A stretch of 64,000 nucleotides of DNA, from NCBI GenBank assembly GCA_009760855.2, contig WPIO01000048.1, positions 2,329,001 through 2,393,000 of the forward strand, written 5' to 3'. The notes under the pieces are model-generated. The model made no database searches. It saw only the letters and a list, made by a program, of their open reading frames with translations, and had not been told where the DNA came from. Both the position numbers and the translations under genes were made by a program. Below, piece after piece: positions 54,142 through 64,000 of the stretch. The DNA is from Cristatella mucedo (taxonomy: Eukaryota > Bryozoa > Phylactolaemata > Cristatellidae). Each line of letters starts with the position of its first letter. Within the stretch, counting starts at the first letter, position 1.

Positions 54142-57100
54142 CTGCAGCACCAAGGAGAAGATGCACAGTGAGCAGCGCTATAGAACATTCATAATGCCAT
54201 CGTCTGCTGCCAAACCACGACAGGTGCATAGCCGACACACCCGTGCTGCTCATTTGCATGCATGGAGGCAGCAAATCTTCCTTCCCGGCAGATGGTGTGC
54301 AACTGCACTCTTGTCAACGAGCACCCCCCACAATCTTATACGGGAAAGCATTCCCAGAACCAGCAGTTCACAGCTTTAGAAGTTTGGTGGATTAAACAGA
54401 AAAAGTCGGCTTGAACGGTATAGTTTGCAGGTCGAAGCAGTACAAAGTGCAATGGGCAATGCCAAGGACAACAGGTGTCAAACGAGCCAAAGAGCTCAGC
54501 AGGCAAGCAGAAACAGCATTTTGCACAACAAAATAACTGTACAAGCAGTTTTTGCTAGCAGTGCTAAGGACATGCAGCAATGGCAGTGGATGTTCCAGCA
54601 TTGCCAGCAACCTAGAGCAGTGTCTGCAGAGAGACGGCAAACCAAATCTCTCAGGCAGTAGCAGCAACCCAAGTTATAAGAAAGAAACAGCAAAAAATGA
54701 CAAAATACAGAAGAGAGAGAGAGACAGAAAGACAGACAAGGAAATCGAGATAGGGAGAAGCCATTTGTGCCAGTATTTTGCTGGCAAGTGCGCATATGTG
54801 CACGTGCGCATCGCTGACCTACCGACGAGGCTGAGACATTCGGCGTGTATGCCAAGGCTGAAGCTCCGGTGCTCTTTCTTGACACACCTACAGCAACGAA
54901 AGTTACAGCCACACGCTGCCACAGGCTCACCGATGATAAATGAGCAGTGGCAGCAGAGGCCGGAGCAGTGGGGCGCCGAGAAGGAGCAGCAGTCTGTGCA
55001 GCCTCATTGCGGTTGCAGCAGCTGCTGTCAGTGCTGCTCGCGTACAGGAATGCAGCAGCACGAGACATGTGCCAGCATAATGGCCTGGACTAGTCAATGA
55101 GACAAATAGAGCCATCGGTAATAACGGGTAGGACAAAAGGCTGCTACGGCATTCCACTACTTTTCGGTCCATCGCATCGGTAACCAGTTCTGCTTGCTGG
55201 TCTTGCACCCACAGCCACTCGACTTCTTTAAGGGCATTCTCTACTATGGACGACTTGGCTGCTAACTTGGTGTCGAGCAACACACTCGAAGCCTCGGCAT
55301 GTCCCAGTTTGAGCTCTAGCAAGAAGCCAGCACATCAGAGGGCGGATGATCCTTGGCCGCTGGGTGATTCACTAACAGCACCGAGACGCGCTTTGCTTAA
55401 TGGGATCCATGCTGCTTAGAACTGGTCCACGAACAGCTGGCCGAGGGATACATCCGGTAGAAGAACCGTCTCGCCCTGCGACAGGTCTCGGCTGCTTCTA
55501 ACATTCTGGTTATTTCGCAGAATCACATGAACTCAAAGGTGGTGGATGGGCTGCCCAAATTGGGGGGTGGAGGGTAACAGATCAGCTGGTGAGGCGGCTT
55601 TAGTCTCTATCTAACCAAGTTAGGCAAGTGTCTATGAATGAGTCAATTTTGTCGTGGCATGGATGCATGTCCTTGTGGCAATCAATAGCAAATAGAAGGT
55701 TCAAGCACGATGTAACAACGCACCTGCACCGAAAGCCTCTGTGATACATTTGGGATGCCATTGTGCATTGCCTGAAAGGGGTTGTGGTGGTAGAGGAATA
55801 GACTCCTCGGTGGATTGATTGACATACTGAGCGGTTCAATAATGAGGTCCCTAGAAAACGCACTAGGATCGGGGCACTCTGCGTACGGCCACAAAGCTAC
55901 TCCAGGAGCATAGCATGAGCGAGCCTGCTCGATGCAACCAGTTTTAGGGGGGACTGCGCTTTCTGCAGCAGGAAAGTGCCACCAAGCTTAACCAATGCTG
56001 CGTCATGTTGGGATAGATTGAGAACTTGTAGAGAGGCTGCTTTGCACATGTTCTGACCGGCCCCTCGGCAGTTATGTTGACACATGCTTGGAGAAATTTT
56101 CCCGAGCCCCTACTCCCCAAAGCAGTTTTAAAACGATTACTGGAATGAGCTAAGATAAAACCTGGCTTTTATCCTTAGAAGGCTGTATCTGTATCCTCCG
56201 AGGGGCCGTGTCTTCAGCTCAAAGAGCAGTGACGATGATAATAAATATTAATAATATATATATATATATATATAATATGAATATAAATAAATGTATTATT
56301 GTGGCAACATAAAAATTATAATAATATACTTACTAATATATATATATATTATACATTTATTAAAATAACTACACATAATATTATATATATATTAATTTAA
56401 TTTATTATTAATACATTATTATAATTTATTATATATAGTAAATTGATTAAATGTATTAATTTATTTAGTAATTACTATGTGGTATACAATTTGTTATTTA
56501 TAATTGATAGCAATATCAATGTTATAGCAACAACGGCTGTGGCAGCCAGGAGCCGAGCCAGTGGTGGCAGTGACAAGGTGGAAGTTGCATGGTCACGTGT
56601 GCTCCCTCTGCTCACTTCCGCTCGAGCGGTACACGGCACACTAAGCTTATAGGCTGGCAGTGTATGACATAAACTAATAAAATGTTGCCTTGCAGCGCAA
56701 GCCAAAGGCCTCGCTCTTTCGTAAGCTTGGTCCTGCAATGACCATGCATCTTTCGATTTGCAGCTCAGCTAAAGACACAAGTATGTACCGGTCGTTTTCC
56801 CTTCGCCTCAGTGAGCAAACTTGAGCGTTGTTTATTGGTTTGCATGCGCTTTACCTGCATGCCTGTGCACGAGTAAGTGCACGGTACTAGCACGGGATGG
56901 TACCGACAGCTTCTCACAAGTGTATTCCTGTTTACTTTAGTCTGCTGGCCTAAGCATGATGCTTGCTTGTTTTCCCAAGTTTGATACGGTGCAACCCCGT
57001 TTACATTGAGTCTATTGTAACAAATTCTAAATCGCCTGGATACAGATTAAGAAATCTCTTGGGGCTTAATACAAACTGTGTATTATTATTATTGCTATTG

Positions 57101-60100
57101 GTCGAGGAATCGCTACAACGAGTGAGCATGGGAGGGTGAGGGTCTCACAGTGCCAGCAGTGCATCTAGGTTGCCCACTTTTTCAACCTTGGCCAATTAGT
57201 TCTGCCCTGATCAGCTGGCTCCAGGTTGCAAGCAAAGTCCCATTTCGCAAAAAAATTACCGGCTAGCCACTTGACTAAACTGGCAGCCATTGCAGCAGTA
57301 ACCGGAAGCTAAGATCGCACACCACAACCACATCATGCATAGAGCATCAGGCTCAGCTGCTGACTGGAGGGCGGATGCATTTGGACACTACGTGATGCAG
57401 CATCACGGCAGCAGCCAGAGGAAGCGCATAAATAAGTAAATAAATCCTAGCTGCTTAAATGGCCTCTTTTTGTATAGCTACAGAAGAGCCTTTACGGCTA
57501 TCACCACCGCTAGCAGTGGCGACAAAGAATCGCCCACCGCAGGAATCGAACCCACGACCTCGGGACCGAGGTCGTGAAAGCAACCGCCTTACCTAGTGTG
57601 CCATCACGGCTCACCAAAGCGCATAACTGTTGGCCAAGCATTCAGCAAAAGCAACACAGAGAAGGTCGGTCCACAGAGTCCCTACTAAATAAGCCGAATG
57701 CTCCCAGATGAGCAGTGCAAAAGCGTCGTGCCAGTTCCTACTATGTCAAGGTCATACGTCAAGGCCAGCTGGTACCCATGACTGGGGGACGAGGCAAATG
57801 CCACATCAGCGGCTACAAATGAATCGATGCTTCTCATGCTTTCCCTAAGTTCTCCCTTTCGCTTCAACTTTGCACCGATACATATTAAGACTGCTCGTGG
57901 AGCTTTCATATGAATTCGCGAGCCAAGAGTCAATGTGCAGGAAGCAGCAACGCTTAGCTGCAAAACATTTCAACTGCAGTTGGCAAAACAAGTTTAAGTA
58001 GAGGCATAAGGGAAGCCTCTGAGATGTTCTGGGCAGCGGCACCACGTGGTTCTCGTCAAATGCTCTTCAGCAGCAACTACCGTGCTGAATGACTGAATGC
58101 CGTCCGGGATATTAAAAGAAAATGATAAGGCACAAACGTTTGCCGCTGCTCCAGCATGAGTAGCATGGCCGACTTTTGCTTCGTGCCACCGACTGGCCAG
58201 CAATGGATTACTGCAGACGCCCATTGCAGACGAGGACCTGCACTATGTACGCATCTGCGCTACTTTTAGGACAGGTCACCTAGAACTAGCTGCTCAAGTA
58301 TCCACAAAAGCAGGACAAAGATGTTTCACAGACAAATCTGCCTATGATTTCATTTCCAAACGCTCACCGGCAGCAACCAAGTTTTTCTGGTACGAGAGAG
58401 TGCTCGAAAACCTTTGGGACTCCACGGATGCTGGCAAGTGCGGCCGCCAAGAGCGACTCGAGCCAAGGCTGAGACAGCAGGTGCAAATGGCGGCAGCAGC
58501 AGCAGCCATGCCCCGAGGCCTCGGGTGCCGCGGTCTCTGCCGGCGCCGGAGGCTCACCCCAGGAGGGTCGTGATGCCTGCCATGTAGGCAAACGAAGGGA
58601 AGCCGTAGGCCACGACGATCATGATGAGGTACGGTATCACGCTGGAGCACTCGCCCGTGCAGACGCCGGCATCGCCTTCCACGTGGTCCGTGCAGAGGCA
58701 GCCGAGCAGTTTCTGCAATGCCGCCATGCTGACTTGACTGGCAAGCTGCAGGACCATAGTCCGGGCCAGAGCAGATGCCAGAGCAGACGTCAGAGCAGAT
58801 GCCAGAGCAGACGCCAGATCAGACGTCAGAGCAGATGCCAGAGCAGACGCCAGACGTCGGGCTAGCTGAGCGCGAGCTGCGGCTGGCTGGCTTGCCGGCG
58901 CTGGCCAGCCGGCAAGCCACAGACTCGAACCTCGGAGCACACCGGCTACTGCTGTGCGTTTGCGCTGAGCTTTCGTGACGTTGCCCTCCAAACAGGAGCC
59001 TGCTACTAGGTCGATCGAGGCAATTGGACGACGCATCCGACGAAAATTTTTAGCAAGCTTTACACGAGCAGCAGGTGCTGTCAAAAGTGCGGCACTCAAT
59101 GAATGGCTGCTGCGAACATTTGAGCGACGGAATCAGGACTGGTCGGTTTTTGCTCACTAATGCAGTTACATATTCTAGCCAACCCGGCGGCAATGGCCGT
59201 GGAGCTCCACTTTGGTGCGCAGGCTCGACACCTCAAATGTCTGAACGCCTACTAGCGGCTCCTAGTGGTGCTTGAAGCACAACAGCAGCGATTTCAAGCT
59301 AGAGGACGACAGTAATGAACTCGCTGTGTGTTGACCGTCGCAGTCTCTTGGCCATATCAATACAAAATGAGCCAGCACAGTCTAAGGACCGAACCCTCTA
59401 AAGTGATCATCGCTATTGCTTGCCACGTGAAACCACTTGATTAATCACGACCTCTGTCGGGCAAAACAGCATCAAAACGTTGCTATTACCAGGCTGGAGC
59501 TTAAGCTAAGGTGCCATGCGACACATGCGGCAAGAGTAGACTCGTAGCTGCTCAATGCCCATCTTAATTGACTGCACCTTAAATATATTTCATGCGCACT
59601 TGCTATTTTACTACTTGGATATTTCCCCTCGTACGTCAAGCCAGTTTTAGCCCTCACACTGCATAGTAACCGGAAGTCCAGCACAGCGGCGAGCCACTAA
59701 ACAAGCCAGAAGCAGTCGACCTTCACGGGTGCACTGTAATTTACAGCCAACGAGCAGGGAAATGTGTGTGCACTAGAGTGAACTCGTTCTCTTGGACAGT
59801 GACTTGTAAAGAACGAAGTTTAAAAAGAAAGGAATTTTAAGGGACCTTGGCTGCATCGAGCAACGTTCTTCACTAAATACATTCTTCACTCACATATTTC
59901 GATGCAGAAAAACTTCGACTGATCGACTTTGTAGGCACTCGGGTAGCAGTTGGGGCTTTGTGACTTAATTTCGTGGTCAAAGGGTCTTGCGGGCCACCCA
60001 AGAACTTTTTTTGCAGCTGACTGGGTACAGCAGAACGGTGTACTTCTCAAGAGCTCTGGACATCGAACAAGCTCAGCTCCTTGCTCTCGAGGTCTCCAGC

Positions 60101-61670
60101 TGAGGTCGTCCCTGAGTTTAATCCGCTTGCACGCCTGCACATGCTTTTGATACTATGCATGACTGCATGAGGTGAAACATAGTATGTATAGATATATACA
60201 GCTTTGTAAGCGGTCCGGCTTGGAGCAGCTGGATTGCTCTTGTTCTTTTAAATTCCGTGACTAAAGTTAAGCAAGCAACGCTAGAGCAAACACCACGTAG
60301 GCAACCAACCATTGATCTAATTATGCAGATGCTATAATTTCCTTTAAGTTCGTCCAGCCAGACCCGATGCATGTAGGTTTGCAGGATTCGATAGCTGCTA
60401 CATTTGGCTGGTGCTAATAATAATAACCAGCTCGTGTACACATCGATGAAGCAGGCCCTTTTTAAGAGCTGTCGATTGTGCCTAGCCCTTTCCATTGGGG
60501 GCCTCTTTCATGCTTATCGTTCATGCACTCAACGTGCAGCAGCAGTAGCAGCTGCTTCATTTCCTCGTCCTGCTTTATTCAAGCGGCCAGATGATGCATC
60601 ACGACTGAGTCAACAGGATGACAGCCTTGCTGGCTTGCTCCGACAAGAGCTCGGCTCTGACAACTTTACAGTCATCGTCAATGAGGATCTGCAAACTGCA
60701 AACATGCTGTATTTATTTGAGAGACCATGTTACTGCGAGGACTAGTAAACTTGTTGAGTGTCTGTAGTAGACAGCTCAATTTTTTATATTGGCTTCATCT
60801 TGATAGTGTAGACTGAATTCCTCTCTGGTGTGTTGCATGCTGCACAGGCAATCGGCAGCTTTCCGGTGCATTGCTCCGGGCGAATGTTATGTGAGGCTCT
60901 GGTCCTGTGCGACTTCTTCCTTTAGTATTGTGCCTGCTATGTATGTCTCTGGTCTCATATTAGCATTATGCCTGCCTGCACAGTGACCTGTTTGTAACTA
61001 AATTGTTTGCAAAGCCTTACTAAAAAAGAGATGACACGAGCATGCCAACTTTTTGGCCCGGTCCCAGTATTTTTTAGGAAGGTTCCTGAGATTACCATCG
61101 TACCATCTGAATACCTACGAACAAATTGTCCTGCAACCGAGTTTTGAGCCGGGATCTACTCACAATGCCAAGTGTGTCCCCTTACATCTCCAGCCTCATG
61201 GGCACATAACTTCTAGGCAATAATAGTCGGTAACGTCAGATTTCAATCTATCACTAAAACGAGGGCCTGGTCTTTTTTGCTGGTAGTTCTCTTCGATTCT
61301 GACGCTGACTGCAGGCATTTTTTGAGGCAATAGCACCTTACACGTGTCTGTAAATAATTTGAATCACTAATTAATATGTTTTCAGTTGCATGCACGACGT
61401 GGATCCAGAGGCTGCAGCCTGCCTGCGAGGTCGCAAGCAAGGTCACCAGTGAGGTCACCAGCGAGGTCACCAGTGGCCAAGTGACAGACGAAAGCAGAGA
61501 ACAAAAATAAGCAGCTGCCGGCGATAGCTGCGGTGCCGAGAGTATCACTCACCACGTTCTTGTCTGCATCGGTCGTATCGTTCTGGCAGCCAGCGTGACA
61601 GGGTGAATAGTAGGTCTTAGTGTTGTTTATACAGACAGGATAGTACTCACTGTACTCACAGCTACTGTAC
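53795..61670 (-). CDS. Organic anion transporting polypeptide (OATP/SLCO family), C-terminal part, four exons
   Basis: OATPs are plasma-membrane carriers with twelve predicted membrane segments that move bile salts, hormones and other amphipathic anions. Exons at 61670-61553, 58712-58558, 54887-54823 and 54141-53795 join in consistent phases (0, 2, 1) with GT...AG introns and give about 228 residues. In order: a Kazal-like loop with C.YSEYYPVC and [10 protein letters not shown]; a Cys-rich loop end and a membrane helix; the family block HRSFSLG; then [14 protein letters not shown], a Cys-containing loop, a last membrane helix and a cytoplasmic tail ending RQPS. The N-terminal membrane segments were not found and probably lie beyond 64000. 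The introns carry SINEs and minisatellites. Substrate and paralogue cannot be told. Confidence 0.88.
54823..54887 (-). CDS. OATP exon 3 of 4 (65 bp)
   Basis: This small exon lies between TTTCGTTGCTGTAG and the donor GTAGGT. It encodes [12 protein letters not shown] followed by about nine residues ending SLV, matching the family block around the conserved R-S-x-x-L-G before the last helices. It takes two bases of a Gly codon from the previous exon and donates one to the next. Confidence 0.88.
56255..56470. repeat. AT-rich low-complexity patch
   Basis: Interrupted (AT)n and TTAATTTAAT-type sequence, within the OATP intron. Confidence 0.85.
57030..57102 (+). mobile_element. L2/SINE-B type tail
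   Basis: AATCGCCTGGATACAGATTAAG then AAATCTCTTGGGGCTTAATAC and (TTATTA)n. Only the tail is recognisable, so LINE or SINE-B origin is undecided. Confidence 0.55.
57448..57616 (-). mobile_element. tRNA-derived SINE, type A
   Basis: A well preserved minus-strand copy: CTCTTTTTGTATAGCTACAG, CACCGCTAGCAGTGGCGAC, B-box complement GGAATCGAACCC, palindromic ACCTCGGGACCGAGGT and the A-box side CCGCCTTACCTAGTGTGCC. Confidence 0.85.
58558..58712 (-). CDS. OATP exon 2 of 4 (155 bp)
   Basis: The acceptor is CATTGCAG (58714-58713) and the donor is GTGAGC after CTGGG. The exon begins in phase 0 with [10 protein letters not shown], continues through a C..G.C..EC segment closing the extracellular loop, then a hydrophobic helix [20 protein letters not shown], and ends ITTLL plus two bases of a Gly codon. 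The pyrimidine tract before the acceptor is weak, and an imperfect 12-bp minisatellite lies about 50 bp upstream. Confidence 0.88.
58765..58856. repeat. 12-bp minisatellite in the OATP intron
   Basis: Seven to eight units of GCCAGAGCAGAY/GTCAGAGCAGAY. Since 12 is a multiple of three, the minus-strand frame through the array stays open into exon 2, reading alternating Ala/Ser/Leu. Confidence 0.9.
58857..61424 (-). other. OATP intron
   Basis: No TE was recognised except low-complexity (TAA)n at 60416. A plus-strand ORF at 60404-60745 is noted separately. Confidence 0.6.
60404..60745 (+). CDS. Unidentified ORF, antisense to the OATP intron
   Basis: 113 codons from ATG to TAG. The second half is acidic and well mixed in composition ([19 protein letters not shown], then a Cys-containing end CYCED). 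I recognise no domain. It could be an exon end of a nested gene or chance. There is no clear promoter, poly-A site or splice signal. Confidence 0.2.
   Translation: MAGANNNNQLVYTSMKQALFKSCRLCLALSIGGLFHAYRSCTQRAAAVAAASFPRPALFKRPDDASRLSQQDDSLAGLLRQELGSDNFTVIVNEDLQTANMLYLFERPCYCED
61425..61474. repeat. 12-bp tandem repeat (GAGGTCACCAGT)n
   Basis: About four imperfect 12-bp units lie within the intron, roughly 80-130 bp downstream of exon 1. Like the array near exon 2 it keeps the minus frame open. Confidence 0.8.
61553..61670 (-). CDS. OATP Kazal-loop exon (first exon seen)
   Basis: The acceptor is GTGCTCGTTGCAG and the donor is GTGAGT, both near consensus. After one base completing a codon it encodes 39 residues with C-x8-C, PVC and SPCHAGC spacing as in the extracellular loop between OATP helices 9 and 10. 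Two N-glycosylation sequons (NNT, NDT) are present. Upstream the frame is open to a Met at 61780, but that part is the intron's pyrimidine tract. Confidence 0.88.
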
Positions 61671-61854
61671 CTGCAACGAGCACGTGTCGCGTCAGCCAGT
61701 GTAAAGGACGCCGAAATGGCCCAAGGAAAAACAGTGAGAAAAGCAAACAGCAAAAGAAAGCCTCGCCCTCGCCACGCCATCCGGGGCCGTCAGCAGAGAC
61801 AGTGGTGCCTGACCAACACGCCGACTCTCTCTCTCTCTCTCTCTCTCTCGAAAA
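61671..61854. repeat. Intron end with (CT)n microsatellite
   Basis: About eleven CT dinucleotides lie at 61828-61850, next to a LINE-derived tail. The region just downstream on the minus strand is the pyrimidine-rich acceptor of the Kazal exon. Confidence 0.7.
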
Positions 61855-61916
61855 CATAAAGCGCCTAGAAAGAGATTGAGTTCTCTGAGGGCACTTTATC
61901 AAGTGTGTTATTATTA
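61855..61916 (+). mobile_element. L2-type LINE tail
   Basis: ATAAAGCGCCTAGAAAGAG, ATTGAGTTCTCTGAGGGCAC and TTTATCAAGTGTGTTATTATTAG: an almost consensus L2 3' end in plus orientation, truncated to about 60 bases. Confidence 0.8.
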
Positions 61917-61959
61917 GTATATATATATATGTATATATATAAAGAGAGAGATACAGATA

Positions 61960-62029
<70 letters not shown>

Positions 62030-62030
62030 T

Positions 62031-62076
<46 letters not shown>

Positions 62077-62080
62077 TTTT
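61917..62080. repeat. (AT)n microsatellite
   Basis: About 160 bases of AT dinucleotides with two short interruptions (AAGAGAGAG and GTCTTTC), starting directly at the LINE tail. It gives spurious Ile/Tyr ORFs on both strands. Confidence 0.95.
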
Positions 62081-64000
62081 CTCTCTCCCCTGACAATGCT
62101 GCTCAGGCAGCACTGCTTTATTTCTTCAGTCTACACTCTCGGACGGCGTGTTTCGACACAAGACCGGGCCCTCGGGTTTGCCCAAGTGGCTTCTGACGGC
62201 TTCCGAAACAGCAAGGCTATTTAACCGGCTACATGTAAGTTCCCGAATCAGAGCTGATAGTTTTTTTTTTGCAAATGCGTACGTACAGGTGTCACCTCTT
62301 CAGATCGAGCCTAGATTAAAATAACATCGAGCCCAACTACATGCAGTCACTAAACCTCACTAGCAGGCACAATCGAAACCTGATCCCGATACCTTAGATC
62401 GCGCAGCCACCAACCAACGCCCGGTAGCATAGCTCCGCATCGGGCACAATTGGCAACCGGCGGTCAGCTCTGACAGAGCAGCGAGCTGCATGCAGGGAAA
62501 GAATAGCAGACGATGAGCGGCTACATGCTTGCCAATATGCTTCCGACGACCAATTGAGGTTATTCGGTAGCAGCTGCACTGTCGGTCTGCCGGCTAAAAG
62601 TGAATATTCGCTAATATGCACTTTGGCTGCAACTAAAGTAACTGCAGCACACGGCCATGTGTCTGGTCATCAGGCATGCGATCATGCCATGGCTTTGGCC
62701 ACCGGTGCAGCGAAACCAATGAAAATTGACAGCATTCTGTATCCACCGTCAAGCTAATTCAAAGGTTTGCAAGAATGCTGCCACTAACCATATTTGCATG
62801 CTGACCCTATGCATACGTGGAAGACTTGTATCGTTCATAATCTTTGTGAGAGAGGCTAATGTTTGAAGGAAACGTGCCATGCTACGATTCCTAACATCTT
62901 TAGTTGGCTTTTGGAACTGAATCACCAGAGCACGAATCAAATGCTGTGTGCTTCCTTTATTTGCGAGACTGTCTCGAAAGCTTCTATTCCTTGCTTCTAT
63001 GCTTAATGAGCTTAGGGAAAATATGATGGCACTAGCAGCAAATACCGTGAAAAATAACAAACAACTCAAACTTTGATTTGGAAGGCAGGCTTGAGTATCC
63101 TTTGGCCTAGCCGTTAGGGCCTTCCCTTAATATTGTGCAATCTTTAGGAAAGTAAAAGAATTTCTGCAGGTGAGTCTGACAAGAATCCCACTTGCATCGA
63201 TTTTCACAGTGGAGTGATGTCACGAGCAGCTGTCTCTGCTGTTTTTTCTGCTATCTGCGACGGTTAGGCATACGCTTCACAGGCATTTCTCTCTTTTGCT
63301 CCAGATCCAGTGCTACCAAAGTTTGGGGCCATCTCACTTTCGGTAATTTCCACTTTTATTCACTTTAAAATTTAATTTAATTTTCAACTATGAGAGCGCA
63401 TGGTGCCTTTAACATTTACATTCTCGATGGCTCTCTTCCGATTGGCCATCGAATCAACTAATAGTTGTTTAACTCGGTTTTCATTTTAAATGCTTACTTT
63501 TACCGTTTGTCAAACCTAAACATCTTGAGAGTCCTGAACGCTCCATGCCACAAGTGTACCACGATGAAGCCCGGTTCTAATCACTAAAAAGAAGTTTGTA
63601 CCCTCATTTTCAGAGCATTAATCTATGCACCTTCGGCATGCTGCTAGGCAGGCCATTTGTATAACTGCCTAACAAGAACTAAAAGCTTAGTCTTGTAAGA
63701 GAACTTCAGACTTGTTGACAGAAGCAGCTGCCTCCGACTCTGCGCACCGACAAAGCGCCTATCGGAGAAGCTTTTTAATAGCTTCAAAAAAATGGCTTCA
63801 CCCCCATTCGGGTTAGTCAGAATCTTTTCGCCAAAAAAGGAACAGCGCCTCAGAAAGCCTTCGTCCCCCACCATTGGCATCTAAAAGGAGACAGCTGGTG
63901 CCAGCCATTCGGAGAGTGCTGCCGCCCGGATGCTGCCGCCTGCTTCAAGCAGCTTCAGCTGGAAAAATCGGCAGCGCCCCTTTGCAGTCCGGAGGCTGAG
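62081..64000. other. Unannotated right end
   Basis: A 55-bp L2 fragment lies at 62771-62826. I looked on the minus strand for earlier OATP exons (helices 7-9) and found none. Other ORFs are short and unassigned. Confidence 0.45.
62771..62826 (+). mobile_element. L2-type LINE 3' UTR fragment
   Basis: GCTGCCACTAACCATATTTG and CATGCTGACCCTATGCAT match the UTR repeat words of the L2 family in plus orientation. Confidence 0.55.

Larger units (their letters stand above)
54888..58557 (-). other. OATP intron with repeats
   Basis: It holds the AT-rich patch at 56255-56470, an L2-type tail at 57030-57102 and a type A SINE at 57448-57616. Other ORFs in it show no resemblance to OATP or any family I know. 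Confidence 0.7.

Noticed and set aside
57994-58224. Minus-strand segment with IPDGIQSFS, considered as the missing OATP exon
   Set aside because: The rest does not fit the family and no acceptor precedes it; the true exon with HRSFSLG is at 54823-54887.
61671-61780. A convincing signal peptide in frame with the Kazal segment, suggesting a secreted protease inhibitor
   Set aside because: The hydrophobic stretch is the translation of a pyrimidine-rich splice acceptor tract. The acceptor and donor match consensus and the exon joins in phase to OATP exons.
61917-62096. Ile/Tyr repeat ORFs on both strands
   Set aside because: They are translations of the (AT)n microsatellite.
1-64000. CRISPR arrays, rRNA genes, phage or bacterial operons
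   Set aside because: None seen; direct repeats are tandem satellites without unique spacers, and genes are spliced.

Overview
This is nuclear DNA of an animal, probably an invertebrate; I cannot name the phylum from the sequence. It has spliced exons, tRNA-derived SINEs, L2/CR1-type LINEs, hAT and PIF/Harbinger DNA transposons and long microsatellites. There is no bacterial-style operon, no CRISPR array and no rRNA gene. Most of the window is layered, mostly decayed transposon sequence.

The only host gene I can support is at the right, on the minus strand. Four exons (61670-61553, 58712-58558, 54887-54823, 54141-53795) encode the Kazal-like loop and C-terminal membrane segments of an organic anion transporting polypeptide (OATP/SLCO). 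Splice sites and codon phases agree at all three junctions. The exons for the N-terminal two thirds were not found and probably lie beyond 64000.

The best preserved mobile element is a 4,405-bp LTR retrotransposon on the minus strand (16064-20468). It has 306-bp LTRs that I find to differ at one base, a 5-bp target duplication, a gag with one zinc knuckle, and a pol with protease, reverse transcriptase, RNase H and integrase in the -1 frame. A slippery heptamer and a 9-bp stem lie at the gag-pol junction. Pol is broken near its end.

Other layers, left to right: an unclassified repeat family with TIR-like ends (478-1475, and inverted at 41440-42836); a possible LTR (3089-3840); a hAT remnant (6280-8170) split by an L2 LINE; a 5'-truncated L2 (10235-11560); a decayed helical pseudogene (11940-12566); a SPIN-like hAT miniature element inside a SINE (15124-15302); a PIF/Harbinger remnant (21880-22850); a second hAT remnant (31840-34396) carrying a very short LINE tail; divergent L2 copies (35755-36275); a 2.3-kb 19-bp satellite with higher-order structure (36713-38990); and a second LINE family (5895, 42473, 46905, 51305, 52345).

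SINEs are modular. At least two tRNA-like heads are joined to a common body, and a third type ends in a hairpin-like tail matching the L2 LINE 3' end, which suggests the LINE supplies the machinery. GC-rich stretches (8.2-10.2, 13.6-14.3, 23.9-25.8 and 45-46.5 kb) may be promoters or CpG islands, but I could not support a gene in them.
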